NCBI RefSeq assembly: GCF_001316265.1
Contig: NZ_BBDN01000007.1
Location: 62,001-126,000 of the forward strand
Direction: 5' to 3'
Length of the DNA stretch: 64,000 nt
Source: Vulcanisaeta sp. JCM 16159
GTDB lineage: Archaea > Thermoproteota > Thermoprotei > Thermoproteales > Thermocladiaceae
Shown here: piece by piece, positions 26,298 to 35,690 of the stretch
How positions within the stretch are numbered: position 1 is the first letter of the stretch
Layout: every line of letters begins with the position of its first letter
Notes under the pieces: generated by a model
Told to the model about the DNA's origin: nothing
The model's database searches: none
What the model saw: the letters and a program-made list of their open reading frames with translations, nothing else
Made by a program: the position numbers and the translations under genes

Positions 26298-26837
26298 AAT
26301 TAAAACATTAGTAACGCCAGCCCTCCTCCTCTCAATAACCCCCTTAGCCTCAAGCTTCTTCACAAGCCTGGATACTTGATACTTACTAAGCCCTAATTCA
26401 CGCCCTAACTCCGCCTGTGTCATCATACCGCCCCTCCTACGTATTATTTGCAGGGCTCTCTTTTCTAGGGTTGATAGAGCAATACTACTTACTGCATTAA
26501 CGCCATCTCCGCGGCCATCACTACCCATTACCAAATTGTCTTGGCATTCACCAGCACTCCTATACTTATTGCCCATTAATGAGGAGTAAATAAGTACTGA
26601 GGCTAGTGATGATAGTATGGCTGTTAGGACCATGCTTAATACTATATCATACGCCAGGACGGGGGTTGCAAAGGGGTGTATTGACCCGATAAACCTCATA
26701 GAGCCATCAACTTCAACAGCCATTATAGGCACCCTAAGACTTAGGAAGAGGGTGTCGTATAACTTAACGATTAGGTATATGGATAATGCCATGAGGCAAT
26801 ACCAGTCCATAATTTGTAATTTCTCACGGTGGTCCAC
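26247..26837 (-). CDS. Membrane-anchored winged-helix regulator
   Basis: This 196-aa protein has two hydrophobic segments (about 10-32 and 58-85) with an extracellular loop, then a low-complexity linker, and a C-terminal wHTH (LSTLEKRALQIIRRRGGMMTQAELGRELGLSKYQVSRLVKKLEAKGVIERRR, given here as description of helices at about 118-168). This layout, two helices plus a MarR-like wHTH, is characteristic of archaeal membrane-bound one-component regulators. It could sense an envelope or external signal. Confidence 0.78.
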   Translation of the reverse strand: MDHREKLQIMDWYCLMALSIYLIVKLYDTLFLSLRVPIMAVEVDGSMRFIGSIHPFATPVLAYDIVLSMVLTAILSSLASVLIYSSLMGNKYRSAGECQDNLVMGSDGRGDGVNAVSSIALSTLEKRALQIIRRRGGMMTQAELGRELGLSKYQVSRLVKKLEAKGVIERRRAGVTNVLILHNGFNALNKFSKNKD

Positions 26838-26940
26838 TCAGTCATACGCATCACTTAGTGTATTTCCCTATAGAAACTACTTAAATTTTCTTCCTTAATG
26901 CAGGGTAAGATTTATTGGCTCAACACCATTCCACACTTTA

Positions 26941-28428
26941 GTGAACGTTTTCATAACATCAACAATGAGTGATTCGGGAAAAACAGTGATCGTAGGTGCA
27001 CTATTAAGGATCCTTAGTACCAAGGGCTTCCATGCATCGCCGTTTAAGGCGCAGAACATGTCACTCAATAGCTACCCGTCCATTGAGGGTGGCGAGATAG
27101 CGCTGGCCCAGGCCATGCAGGCCTACGTGGCCGGCCTAATGCCCAGCATCTATCATAACCCAGTCCTAATAAAACCCATGTTAAACGACAAGGCTGAGTA
27201 TATAATTCTCGGTAAGCCAAGGGCCCAATTATCCTTCAATGAGTACCTTAGTGATAATAATGCTATCCGAAGACTTGCAATAAATGCCATTAAGACCAGT
27301 ATACATAAGTTAACCGAGGAGTATGACGTAATAATTGGCGAGGGTGCCGGGTCGGCCTATGAACCTAACTTAGCTAGTAAGGACTTGGCTAATTTCAGAC
27401 CTGCCGAGTGGCTTGGGGCCAATGTATTCGTGGTCCTCGATATCGACAGGGGCGGTTCATTCATTCAAGACTTGGATTAATGAAAGCATTACCGCCGAGA
27501 TGGAGGAGGTTAGTTAAGGGTTTCATCATCAATAAGTTTAGAGGTAATGAGAAATTACTGAGCACAGCCATAAAGTGGCTTGAGAGAAAGACGGGAAAAC
27601 CTGTTCTTGGTGTTATACCTATGTTGATGATTTGTGGCTATGGCCTGAGGACTCTATGGATCTGAGACCAATTGGTAATGGGCCTCTAGACATTGCATTA
27701 ATAGCCTATCCATACGTCTCGAACTTTAACGACATCTATCCGTTAATTCTCGAGGATGACATCACCGTTAGGATAGTTAGAAGCCCTAGGGAATTAGGTG
27801 AACCTCACCTAGTCATATTGCCCGGCTCTAAGAACGTGGTCGCTAGCTTGAGTGGATGAGGAGGGTTGGGCTGGATAGGGCATTAATGAGGATTAAGGGT
27901 TCAAGTGTTATATTGGGCATATGCGGCGGCTTTCAGGCAATGGGTAGGGTATTAAGTGACCCGTATGGCCTTGAGGCAGGTGTTCCAGGTAATTATGATG
28001 GGCTTGGTCTTATTAATGTCAATACTGTCTATGGTGTTGATAAGGTCGTATCATTATCAAGGGCTATTGGATTGAGGGATGGAATAGAGGGCGTTGAGAT
28101 TAGGGGTTACGAAATACATAGAGGTGTTCCTCAGTACGTTGATGAGAAACCACTAATAATGATCAAGGAAAGGAATGGAAAACCCACGGAGCAAGCAGAT
28201 GGGGTGTTTAGAGAGAGGGATTTAGTAATTGGGATAACACTGCATGATTCATTGGGTGACCCTAACTTTAGGAATTTTGTACTTAACATGGCTAGGGAGG
28301 TCGCTGGTTTACCTAGGCGTGATTTACGTGGATTATCAAGCATTGAATTATTGTTGAGGCAAATTGATAATTTTTCTTCGATAATAAAGAACGTATTGGA
28401 TATTGACTTCATGATCAGTAATGGATAA
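26941..28428 (+). CDS. cbiP: Cobyric acid synthase CbiP, three frameshifts
   Basis: This enzyme amidates adenosylcobyrinic a,c-diamide using glutamine and ATP. The N-terminal P-loop-like domain reads FITSTMSDSGKTVIVGALLRIL, FKAQNMSLNSY, EGAGSAYEPNL and VVLDIDRGGSFIQ. The frame changes at about 27470, 27622 and 27853. The C-terminal class I amidotransferase domain has VILPGSKN, then GICGGFQAMGR with the catalytic Cys, and GYEIHRG and GITLHDSLGDP with the catalytic His. Rebuilt length of about 496 aa is normal. Each joint is repaired by a single base; the third restores a W before MRRVGLDRAL, as in family members. Confidence 0.9.
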
Positions 28429-28505
28429 TATGATAATATATTTTCGTTAATTATTGTTATTTTTTTGGGGTATGTTTAAAAGCTACCTAAGCCTTGAATC
28501 AGCAT

Positions 28506-29576
28506 ATGAATAAGTGGCCCGAGAGGAAAGAACCGTACTTTCACCCTGCAGTACTAGAATTCGAGAAGATGGCTTCCGACCAGAGTAAGTACCTGGAGTT
28601 CCTTAAGGAATGGCTTGCTCACTCATGGAGGTGGGCTAGGGAGGATAGGTATAAACTCGTCTTTAAGGTTCAGGCCGAAATAATAGACGCGTTAAGGGAC
28701 TTCCTCAACTCAAGGGGCTTTACCGAGGTCCTGGCACCAATAATAGGCCCAGTGACTGACCCAGGGATTAGGGGTGCGAAGCAAGCCACCGTGGATTTCT
28801 ATGGTATGGAGTATAAGGTTATGTCGAGTGCCATACTCTATAAGCAGTACATGGCCGCGTCACTAGGCAAGATCTACTTCCTAAGCCCAAACATTAGGTT
28901 TGAACCGAATGATAGCGTCTTCACCGGTAGCACCTTGTTGAGTTTTACCAACTTGACCTTGAGGTTTACGGCGCCACCTACGACCAGGTAATCGACCTTG
29001 CCGAGGACATGATAATATACGTGATTAGGAGGGTTAAGGATAACTACGGTAAGGAGCTTGAGATAAAGCTCAATAGGCAGCTCCCAGACTTCAATAAGCC
29101 GTTTAAGAGGTATACACATAGGGAGGCTGTGGAGCTCGTTAATGAACTTGGATGTAAGAACCCGCAAAACACCGAGATTAGATGGGAATGCGAGAAGCTC
29201 CTGTCCGCCTATCACGAGAACCCGCTTTTCATAATTGATTATCCAAAGGGTGCTAGGGGATTCTACGACAGGGAGGACCACAGAGGCCTGGCATACTCAG
29301 GGACTTCGACATGCTATACCCGGAGGCTTTGGTGAGGCCATTAGCGGTGCTGAGCGTGAGTACGAACCAGTGAGAATAATAGCCAGGATGAGGGAGGGTG
29401 GTGAGGACCCAAATAAGTATAGGTGGTACCTGGAGATGCTTAGGGAGTTATACCCACTGAAGACCGCGGGCTTCGGTATTGGCGTGGAGAGACTGACAAG
29501 GTATGTGTGTGGTTTGAGGGCTGTTTGGGAGGCTAGACCTTACCCAAAGGTTGCTGGTATTGGACCGGCGCCGTGA
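28506..29576 (+). CDS. Asparagine synthetase related to AsnRS (no anticodon domain), three frameshifts
   Basis: The rebuilt protein of about 357 aa is the class II catalytic core of asparaginyl-tRNA synthetase without the N-terminal anticodon-binding OB fold. It shows FTEVLAPIIGPVTDPG, KVMSSAILYKQYMAASLGKIYFLSPNIRFEPND (motif 2 region), HLVEFYQLDLEVYGA, DYPKGARGFYDRED and the motif 3 segment GFGIGVERLTRYVCGL. Archaeal proteins of this form make asparagine from aspartate rather than charging tRNA. Frames change at about 28925, 29287 and 29327; the last two are repaired by adding C and G to short runs. ATG at 28506 fits a TATA-like GTTTAAAAGC about 26-30 bases upstream. Confidence 0.8.
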
Positions 29577-29640
29577 ACTTCACACCCTATAAATTCTAAA
29601 TAATTAGTTGTTACTTCCGTGTTGGGCTTTGGCGTAATAC

Positions 29641-29648
29641 TTTATAAA
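29641..29648 (+). promoter_or_regulatory. TATA box of the methionine synthase gene
   Basis: TTTATAAA centred 26 bases before the ATG at 29670, a textbook leaderless promoter. Confidence 0.6.
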
Positions 29649-29669
29649 CTAAGTAATTCGTACTAAGTA

Positions 29670-30820
29670 ATGCAGGAGCTAACCTTCACAACGTCGGTGG
29701 TCGGTAGCTTCCCAAGGCCCAGGTGGTTGATAGAGGCCTTTGATAGGTATAATAAGGGTGAGATTAGTAAGGAGGAGCTTGATGAGTACTTGGATGATGC
29801 GGTTAAGTTGACGGTTAAGGAGGAGGAGCTCGCCGGCTTAGACGTCATAACCGATGGGGAGCAGAGGAGGACTAGCTTCGTGGCGTTCGTCGGCCAGAAA
29901 ATACCTGGGTTTAAGTTGATTTACGTGACGGACATCAATCCAAAGGCGATAGATATAATGAAGCAGTACAAGGCTCAGTTGACCTACTGGAGGGCTGTGG
30001 CTGTTGAGCAGATTAGGGATGCCGTGATAGCCCTTGACGAGTTCAGGTTCACGAGGTCAGTCACAGAGAGGAGAATTAAGGTCACATTGCCAAGCCCGTA
30101 CTTGATCATGTGGGAGACCTGGGACGCGAAGTACTCAAGGCAGGTATACCCGCAGCCTGAGGATCTTGCCAAGGACTACAGTAAGGTGCTTAGGCAGGAG
30201 ATAATTAGGCTCAGGGACGCCGGTGTAGATTTCATACAACTTGACGAACCAATGCTCGGTGACTTAATAGAGGCCAGGGAGAACGAGCCGGACAGGTATA
30301 GGAAGGTCATTGAGGCGATACATGGGCAGAAGTACAGGGGGTTTAAGAACGAGATTTACCTGGCCAGGGACCTAATAAATGAGACGGTAAAGGGGATTGA
30401 CGGTGTTAGGATCGGCATGCACATGGATAGGTGGCCAAACCCAGACTCACCATTCTACGGCATAGGCTTCGAGAGACTTGCGCCCGAGGTCTATGATATA
30501 AAGGTTAGGCAGTACGTACTTGAGTACGCAAGCCCAGGTAGTGGTGACCCGGCAGTCTTTGCTAAGGATCTGCCCAGCGATAAGGAGCTTGGGCTCGGTG
30601 TCATTGACGTTAGGAACCCGCAGGTTGAGGATCCGCAAACCGTGGTGCAGAGGGTTGAGAGGGTTGTGAAGGTTCTTGACCCAAGGAGGATTTGCTGAAC
30701 CCAGATTGTGGGTTTGCGCCTGGTATGTATAGGAAGTTTGAGAGGAGGATAGCCTTCTCCAAGATACGCTCAATGACTGAGGCGGCAAAGATTTTAAGGA
30801 GGAAGTACGGCGAGAAGTGA
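29670..30820 (+). CDS. metE: Cobalamin-independent methionine synthase C-terminal-type (archaeal MetE), one frameshift
   Basis: This protein of about 383 aa matches the catalytic half of MetE, the usual archaeal form without the N-terminal substrate domain. It opens TTSVVGSFPRPRWL, contains DVITDGEQRR, FIQLDEPML (about 180-190), a zinc His in RIGMHMDRW and a glutamate-rich FERLAPEVYD. The frame breaks at about 30693; with one more G it reads RIWLNPDCGFAPG, placing the zinc-binding Cys in its conserved PDCG motif and continuing to the TGA at 30818-30820. Archaeal members take the methyl group from a corrinoid protein rather than methyltetrahydrofolate, consistent with the cobalamin genes here. 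Confidence 0.88.
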
Positions 30821-30882
30821 GATAGTTCCTTTAAGTGATGAGTACGGACCGGCTCGATAAAAATGAAGAGTGCTATCCTTGC

Positions 30883-30937
30883 TGATCAGTTAGGATACCC
30901 ATCGTCACCCATCAGCTCCCAATTCATCATCACTAAT
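30883..30937 (-). ncRNA. C/D-box sRNA
   Basis: Read on the minus strand: C box GTGATGA (30927-30933), 11-nt guide TGAATTGGGAG, D' CTGA, 4-nt spacer, C' GTGACGA (one mismatch), 12-nt guide TGGGTATCCTAA, D CTGA (30886-30889). Guide lengths and the short D'-C' spacer are those of archaeal 2'-O-methylation guides. It occupies the gap between metE and marC. The matching target segments would be CTCCCAATTCA and TTAGGATACCCA; I did not find a certain rRNA or tRNA match from memory. Confidence 0.75.
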
Positions 30938-30993
30938 TGCCCAACACCGTAAGGGCTATAAGTAGTTTTTACGCATCATTAATTACTACACTG

Positions 30994-31047
30994 GTGATCA
31001 GTGAGCCGCTTGCCCCCCACTGAGCGCGTGATGATAGAGATGATTGA
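30994..31047 (+). ncRNA. Weak second C/D-like sRNA candidate
   Basis: C-like GTGATCA (30994-31000), D' CTGA (31020-31023), C' GTGATGA (31028-31034) and D-like TTGA (31044-31047). Two boxes are exact, two have one mismatch, and the first guide is long (19 nt). It may be coincidence. Confidence 0.25.
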
Positions 31048-31074
31048 GTGAAAGGTTATTATAGTGATTAGGCG

Positions 31075-31693
31075 TTGATTATCCGTGCCTGGAGCCTAAT
31101 AGACATTCTAAACATGACTGGGCAATTAATAGCGATACTTAACCCAATAGGTGCGATACCGACGCTTTCCATATACATAATAAACATGGAACCAGAACAA
31201 CTAAGGAGGGTCTACCAATTAGTTGGCATTAGCGTACCCCTACTAATGGTGATATTCGCAGTCGGCGGCAGGTACATACTACAGGCCTTCGGCGTAAACC
31301 TAGACGCCTTCAGGATAGCAGGCGGCGTGTTACTCATGGGCATAGCCATGGAGACGCTAATGGCCGGTGGACCCAGGGCAGTCAGCACTGTTAAGGAGCC
31401 TGAGGAGTTCGTGCTCGTGCCAATAGTTACACCGCTTCTCGTTGGTCCGGGCACGATAACAGAGCTAATACTCTTCTCAGCACTATATCCCATTTATGAG
31501 GTCATAATAGCGTCACTACTAAGCTCGGCATTCACGTACGCCATAATTAGGTTCTCACAACCACTACTGAAGAGGTTAGGCAGTAATACGCTTAAGGTTC
31601 TGGCAGGTTCATGAGCCTAATAATAGCCGCACTAGCCATAGGATGATACTAACGGGAATAACGAACTACGTAGAATCACTGCATATTGTGTGA
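31075..31693 (+). CDS. MarC-family membrane protein, two frameshifts
   Basis: This is an integral membrane protein of about 206 aa with six helices. ILNPIGAIPTLSIYIINM is the conserved MarC loop near the start (NPIGxxP), and VTPLLVGPGTITELILFS is the mirrored second-half motif (P-x-GPGxI), so both halves of the inverted repeat are present. The frames change at about 31606 and 31643; the rebuilt tail FMSLIIAALAIG and ILTGITNYVESL supplies the last helix. MarC function remains undefined (neutral amino acid or alkane-related transport has been suggested). The start is TTG at 31075; an alternative is not obvious. Confidence 0.78.
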
Positions 31694-31700
31694 TTTGGCC

Positions 31701-33089
31701 TCAGGCAACGATGTTGGTCGATGCGGAGTAACTACCCGGCGGCTCGACATAGAAGCCACTCAGTACTGGGTAGAAGGTTTGACCATTATATTGATACTGG
31801 ACATTAGCGCCAATTCCTAATAAATCGCCATAATCAAACATATTTTGATTATTGATAATCGCAATAAGGCTATATGTAACACTCGTTGACTGCGTCTGCA
31901 CCTCAGCAAACAACGAGGTCTCTATGCCTAGACTAAATGGTATAAGCTGAGGCTCTAGTAGGTCAATTATGGCACCGACAGGTATTGCGTAGAGGAATGG
32001 ATAGTCTTGTAAGTATTCTTGCATGTAGAGATAACTATACTCATACGCTTGCCCTGCGGATGATAGATCAAACTCGTCGAAGGGTACCGTAACTATACCT
32101 ACGTATTGGTTCAGAGTGTTCAATGCATTACTCACGTATTGCGTACCGACCTTATGCGTCGTATAGAGCGCGTTTAAATTCGCGCTTTGTACGTAGGTCT
32201 CATAAGCATGATAATTAGAGTTACATGAATTCACAAACTCCGCCATGCCCAGTGTACCCTGTACATAAACAGCGGCTATAGACCACTCATAACCAAATCC
32301 ATCACCGGTGTAATTATAACTATAACTGAAGGATTGATAGAATGATTGACCACTAATTTCATATATGAGTTCTGTGGTTTCTGTGGCAACTGATGCGTAG
32401 AAGTATAGCGTTGTTGATTGCGTAACACCAGCACCAACATTGCCTACAAAGTTTGTGTTGCTGGTGTATTGGTCCACGGCAAATATGAGCGGTATATACG
32501 TTGTGTTCGTCTGCATACTCCAAACGAGATTCCACTGGCAGAATGGGCAGCCTAGCGGTCCTGGTGATGTTGGTATGTTTAAGGTTATCCCGTTGTTTAT
32601 ATTGATGGTTCCTAGCCTTTCAAGCCTTATACTTATGGTCCTATAGTTTAGGAATGGCATTGCCAATGATGCCGTGTTGAGTAGGTCCTTGGGGTTATAC
32701 GTTATGAAGTAGAATCTCGAGTATAGCGTCGTCCCATTAACGTAGGTTACTACCACCTCCAGACCAACACCAGCATTACCGAAGCCCTCCTCAACCCACT
32801 CCCTGGCTATTGGGGCTATATTGCTTAACGGCACGTAGGCCTGCCCAAGCCAATTGGTCGTGCCATTCCATACCTCCACCAATGACCTCTTATGACCAGG
32901 TGGTAGTAACGCGAAGACCTGAACGTACGCGTTTACCACGGTCCTGTTTTGCGGGGTTAGGACCGTTATTGTCATGTACGGTGTAGTGGGTACACCCGTA
33001 CTAAGTAACGTACCCATTAGGGATATTACGGAGATCATGACGAGGATGGGTACTAAGTACATTATTTCTCTTTTCATTATCTTTGGCAT
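31701..33089 (-). CDS. Large secreted/surface protein of unknown function
   Basis: This 462-aa protein has a charged N-terminus, a single signal/anchor helix (about 10-30), then an Ig-like beta domain (YMTITVLTPQNRTVVNAYVQVF), a CPFC pair at about 179-182, and a long Tyr/Asn/Ser/Thr/Gln-rich region with many Asn-x-Ser/Thr sites. It looks like an extracellular, glycosylated crenarchaeal protein. The start is supported by a strong TATA box 25 bases upstream. It converges on marC with a 7-base gap. Confidence 0.65.
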   Translation of the reverse strand: MPKIMKREIMYLVPILVMISVISLMGTLLSTGVPTTPYMTITVLTPQNRTVVNAYVQVFALLPPGHKRSLVEVWNGTTNWLGQAYVPLSNIAPIAREWVEEGFGNAGVGLEVVVTYVNGTTLYSRFYFITYNPKDLLNTASLAMPFLNYRTISIRLERLGTININNGITLNIPTSPGPLGCPFCQWNLVWSMQTNTTYIPLIFAVDQYTSNTNFVGNVGAGVTQSTTLYFYASVATETTELIYEISGQSFYQSFSYSYNYTGDGFGYEWSIAAVYVQGTLGMAEFVNSCNSNYHAYETYVQSANLNALYTTHKVGTQYVSNALNTLNQYVGIVTVPFDEFDLSSAGQAYEYSYLYMQEYLQDYPFLYAIPVGAIIDLLEPQLIPFSLGIETSLFAEVQTQSTSVTYSLIAIINNQNMFDYGDLLGIGANVQYQYNGQTFYPVLSGFYVEPPGSYSASTNIVA

Positions 33090-33106
33090 AGGTAACTCAA
33101 ATTTAA

Positions 33107-33118
33107 CTAATATATATC
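33107..33118 (-). promoter_or_regulatory. TATA box of the secreted-protein gene
   Basis: GATATATATTAG on the minus strand, centred about 24 bases before the ATG at 33089. Confidence 0.55.
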
Positions 33119-33292
33119 GGCTCGATCTATTGTAAGATTTATGACACGTAATACATTGATAAACTAAATAATATAGCGTAGGATTCTACGAGCCTACCAT
33201 ATAAAATTTATATTTAATCCATATTTGTAAACGAAATAAACTCAATTTAATATAAAACCTAGGTGTTCGCCTGAAGGACTACTACGTTTGTA

Positions 33293-33536
33293 GTGTATAC
33301 ATTAATCGTGACGCTGATCGGAGGCGTATTAATTGCCTATGTAATTGCCAAGCGAGGGATCACCAATATTTGCGACGCTTGCCGTGGCAGTAATAATCTC
33401 GTATAGGGACGGTCATCCACTGGGTTTCGAGGGATCCAGTTGCCAAATGTCCGAGGGTACTAATACGTACGTAGTTTCAGTACTTAAATTTATGAAACTC
33501 CACTTCCACGTATCCGGTCCTCTTTTGATAAGCTAA
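33293..33536 (+). CDS. Possible small two-helix membrane protein, one frameshift
   Basis: From a GTG at 33293 the frame reads VYTLIVTLIGGVLIAYVIA, a membrane helix; near 33350 the neighbouring frame takes over with SPIFATLAVAVIISYRDGHP, a second helix, and a polar tail to the TAA at 33534-33536. Together they give about 80 aa. An A/T-rich TATA-like stretch (TTTAATATAAAA) lies at 33246-33257. Nothing else in the 490-base gap 33090-33576 is recognisable. This is a tentative gene. Confidence 0.35.
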
Positions 33537-33576
33537 GGTGGTTCTAACCAACCAATTAAGTAAATATGTGTTCCCA

Positions 33577-34145
33577 TCATTGTTGCTTCTTCCTTCCGTA
33601 TAGTTTGTATGCCCTCACTATGCTGGCCACTTGAAATACCTTGAAGGCTATTTCGGAGTTGTCCTCCCACCACCAACGCTTTGCAATCTCGATAACCCTC
33701 TCAAGCTCCTCAATGCTCATCTGTTCAGGGTCCTTGGAGAACACGGACTTGATGAACTCGAGCTCCTCCTTATTAATTGGGTTAGCCCTAACCATACCAA
33801 TAACCCTACTAACCTCGTTAGTCAATACCCTAACCTCATCCTGCGAGAACAAGCCCTTAAGCCCCATGTACTCAATAAGGAGTGAATTAACATTAACAAC
33901 CGCTGACTTAAGCCCACTTTCTAAATTACTCATTCTACTTTCCAAATTATTCATTCTATTCTCTAAGTTCGCTACCCTATTTTCCAACCTAGTCTCTACT
34001 TCCTTAATCCTATTGCTCAATTTCTCCTCCAAATCCCTAAACCTCCAATCAATGCCCTCAAACTTCCTACCCAGCCAGTACGTGAATGAGCCAGGTAGGC
34101 TATTATCGTAACCAACAGACCAATTACATAAATAAGTTCATCCAC
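33577..34145 (-). CDS. Membrane-anchored coiled-coil protein, one frameshift
   Basis: Beginning at a GTG at 34145, the protein has a membrane helix (ELIYVIGLLVTIIAYLA); the frame then shifts near 34101 and continues YWLGRKFEGIDWRFRDLEEKL into a long heptad region with repeats of the form L-E-N/S-R-M-x-N-L-E-S-R (about residues 45-85), and finally a helical C-terminal domain. About 189 aa. Heptad repeats predict a parallel coiled coil projecting into the cytoplasm. Similar short-anchor coiled-coil proteins are common in Thermoproteales; no function is known to me. Confidence 0.65.
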
Positions 34146-34227
34146 AATAACCATTACTAACAAATCCTTAATAAACCTATCATGCCCTCAAGCAACACTT
34201 TTGAATCTAAACGCATCTTAACCCTTA

Positions 34228-34752
34228 ATGAGTGAGCCGGTGCCAATACATGCCGAGGGCATATTCACAATGGGGGTTGATGGCGGTGTATGGGAGAACC
34301 TTATTTTTGAGTACCTGGATAAAGATCATTACTACAGGGACCTATTGAGGAATAGGGAGGGGTCGCTTAATGAGTTGAGGACTGTCATGAGGAATATGCA
34401 GGGCTTCCTGGATGAGGAGACCATTAAGATTAATGACGAGATCGTTAGGGCCAGGGTTATTGACGTTAGTCTCGGCTTTAGGGGCTCCTTTGATAGGCCC
34501 TACCTAGAGTTTTACATATACTTCAAGGGCAATTTAAGGAAAGGTATTAACAAGTATGAGGATTATTATGAGGAGGAGATTACCGAGTATGATTATGAGA
34601 TTGTCTGGCTCTTCCCGCCGGGTTTCAGGATTATTGAGTATGAATTCGCTGGGGAGGGCTCGGTAATGGGTGGTGGGAACATCCTGAGACTAATCGTGAG
34701 GAAGGGCCTTAAGGTTGGTAATTATGAAAGCATTACGTTTGAAGTACCTTAA
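34228..34752 (+). CDS. Conserved-looking unknown acidic protein (174 aa)
   Basis: A clean 174-codon gene from an ATG. The protein is acidic, rich in aromatic residues and strands, with Glu/Asp/Tyr clusters (EDYYEEEITEYDYEIVW) and a C-terminal beta sheet (FRIIEYEFAGEGSVMGGG). It has no signal peptide and no cysteine. I do not recognise the family. It stands alone between divergent and convergent neighbours. Confidence 0.6.
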   Translation: MSEPVPIHAEGIFTMGVDGGVWENLIFEYLDKDHYYRDLLRNREGSLNELRTVMRNMQGFLDEETIKINDEIVRARVIDVSLGFRGSFDRPYLEFYIYFKGNLRKGINKYEDYYEEEITEYDYEIVWLFPPGFRIIEYEFAGEGSVMGGGNILRLIVRKGLKVGNYESITFEVP

Positions 34753-34865
34753 AAGTTCATAACAACGTTTTAACAACAATGGTAAAGTGATGATGATCAC
34801 ACCCTCTCCAGGTAAAGGGCAGTGTTTTGCTTTGTCTGTTCACTTAAAATACCTGTTTCTTACCA

Positions 34866-35294
34866 TTACTCCATTAATGGTTTCTCAGGTATTGTCCACC
34901 AACCATTCACCCTCCTTATTATACCCTCGTTGATTGCCCTCTTGAATATTTCTCTCAATTTCTCAAAGGTTCCATCATCATGTATTACAATACCGTAGTC
35001 CAGGGCATCATACAGCGAGATCGAGCCTCTATTCATTAGTCTCTTAACCTCATCAAGCGTGTATGTAAATACCTCAAGGGCTAGCCCTAAGTCCCAACAG
35101 GCCATGAATTCACGTACCCTATCAAGGAAACTCTTCTCCGAACCTGGTATTATGATTAGTAAGTCAACATCACTATTAATCAGCCAGTCACCCCTCGCAC
35201 GTGACCCAAATAATACGGCTGAGTTTATCCTGTAACCATGCTCGACCAAGCATCTGACGTACTTCCTTAACCCATTAATGATCTCCTCACCCAT
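34866..35294 (-). CDS. MNT-type nucleotidyltransferase (HEPN/MNT pair)
   Basis: This 142-aa protein has the minimal nucleotidyltransferase signature GSRARGDWLINSDVDLL (GSxARG...SDxDL) at about 31-47, and an acidic third site near LALEVFTYT. In HEPN/MNT modules such proteins AMPylate or otherwise silence the HEPN ribonuclease partner. The start ATG at 35294 lies inside the upstream HEPN gene (28-base overlap), so the two are translationally coupled. A C-terminal helical extension of about 40 residues is present. Confidence 0.8.
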   Translation of the reverse strand: MGEEIINGLRKYVRCLVEHGYRINSAVLFGSRARGDWLINSDVDLLIIIPGSEKSFLDRVREFMACWDLGLALEVFTYTLDEVKRLMNRGSISLYDALDYGIVIHDDGTFEKLREIFKRAINEGIIRRVNGWWTIPEKPLME

Positions 35295-35639
35295 TCAACC
35301 ACCCGAGAGACAGCCTCAACACAATGCTCAGCCTCCCTCCTTGAGTAAACCTACTTGGCACTCCATTGGCAGTGTCAGGATAGCGAGAAACCAGGTAATG
35401 AGGATTTAATCCCTTAAATCATCAAACACCTCATCAATAATTACGCTGCTGTTTCTTAACCTATTGGCTAATTCCAATAAATTATGAGTCCTTGGCGGTA
35501 ATACCCTTAGCTTCTCGATTATTAATGCTTTCAAAGCCTTTTCCGCGGCCTGGTACGAGTGAAATACAGCATAATTAAGGTAACCCATTTCAAGAAGGTG
35601 TCGTGCTAATTCAAGCTCCTTAATTGCCTCCTCACGCAT
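35267..35639 (-). CDS. HEPN-domain protein (HEPN/MNT pair), two frameshifts
   Basis: The rebuilt protein is about 124 aa: helices 1-2 (KELELARHLLEMGYLNYAVFHSYQAAEKALKALI, a HEPN hallmark region described at about 5-40), PPRTHNLLELANRL, then after frame changes at about 35408 and 35342, PHYLVSRYPDTANGVPS and YSRREAEHCVEAVSRVVEWV. This is the COG2250 form. Both frame changes are repaired by one extra T in short T runs. The stop at 35267-35269 lies within the MNT start. It may be an RNase toxin held by the MNT partner; the classic RNase Rx4-6H motif is not clearly seen, so the activity is uncertain. Confidence 0.75.
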
Positions 35640-35650
35640 TTCCTATTTCA

Positions 35651-35665
35651 CCTTAAAATTTAAGG
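35651..35665. promoter_or_regulatory. 15-base palindrome before the HEPN start
   Basis: CCTTAAA-A-TTTAAGG sits 12-26 bases before the HEPN ATG at 35639, between a TATA-like CGTTTATACTT (plus strand 35666-35676) and the start. It is a likely operator for autoregulation of the HEPN/MNT pair. Confidence 0.45.
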
Positions 35666-35690
35666 CGTTTATACTTATTGATGGAAGTAC

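Noticed and set aside
34753-34865. C/D-like GTGATGA at about 34786 in a short gap
   Set aside because: No CTGA follows in the gap; only a weak CAGGTA/TACCTG dyad is present. Nothing else of note in this 113-base gap.
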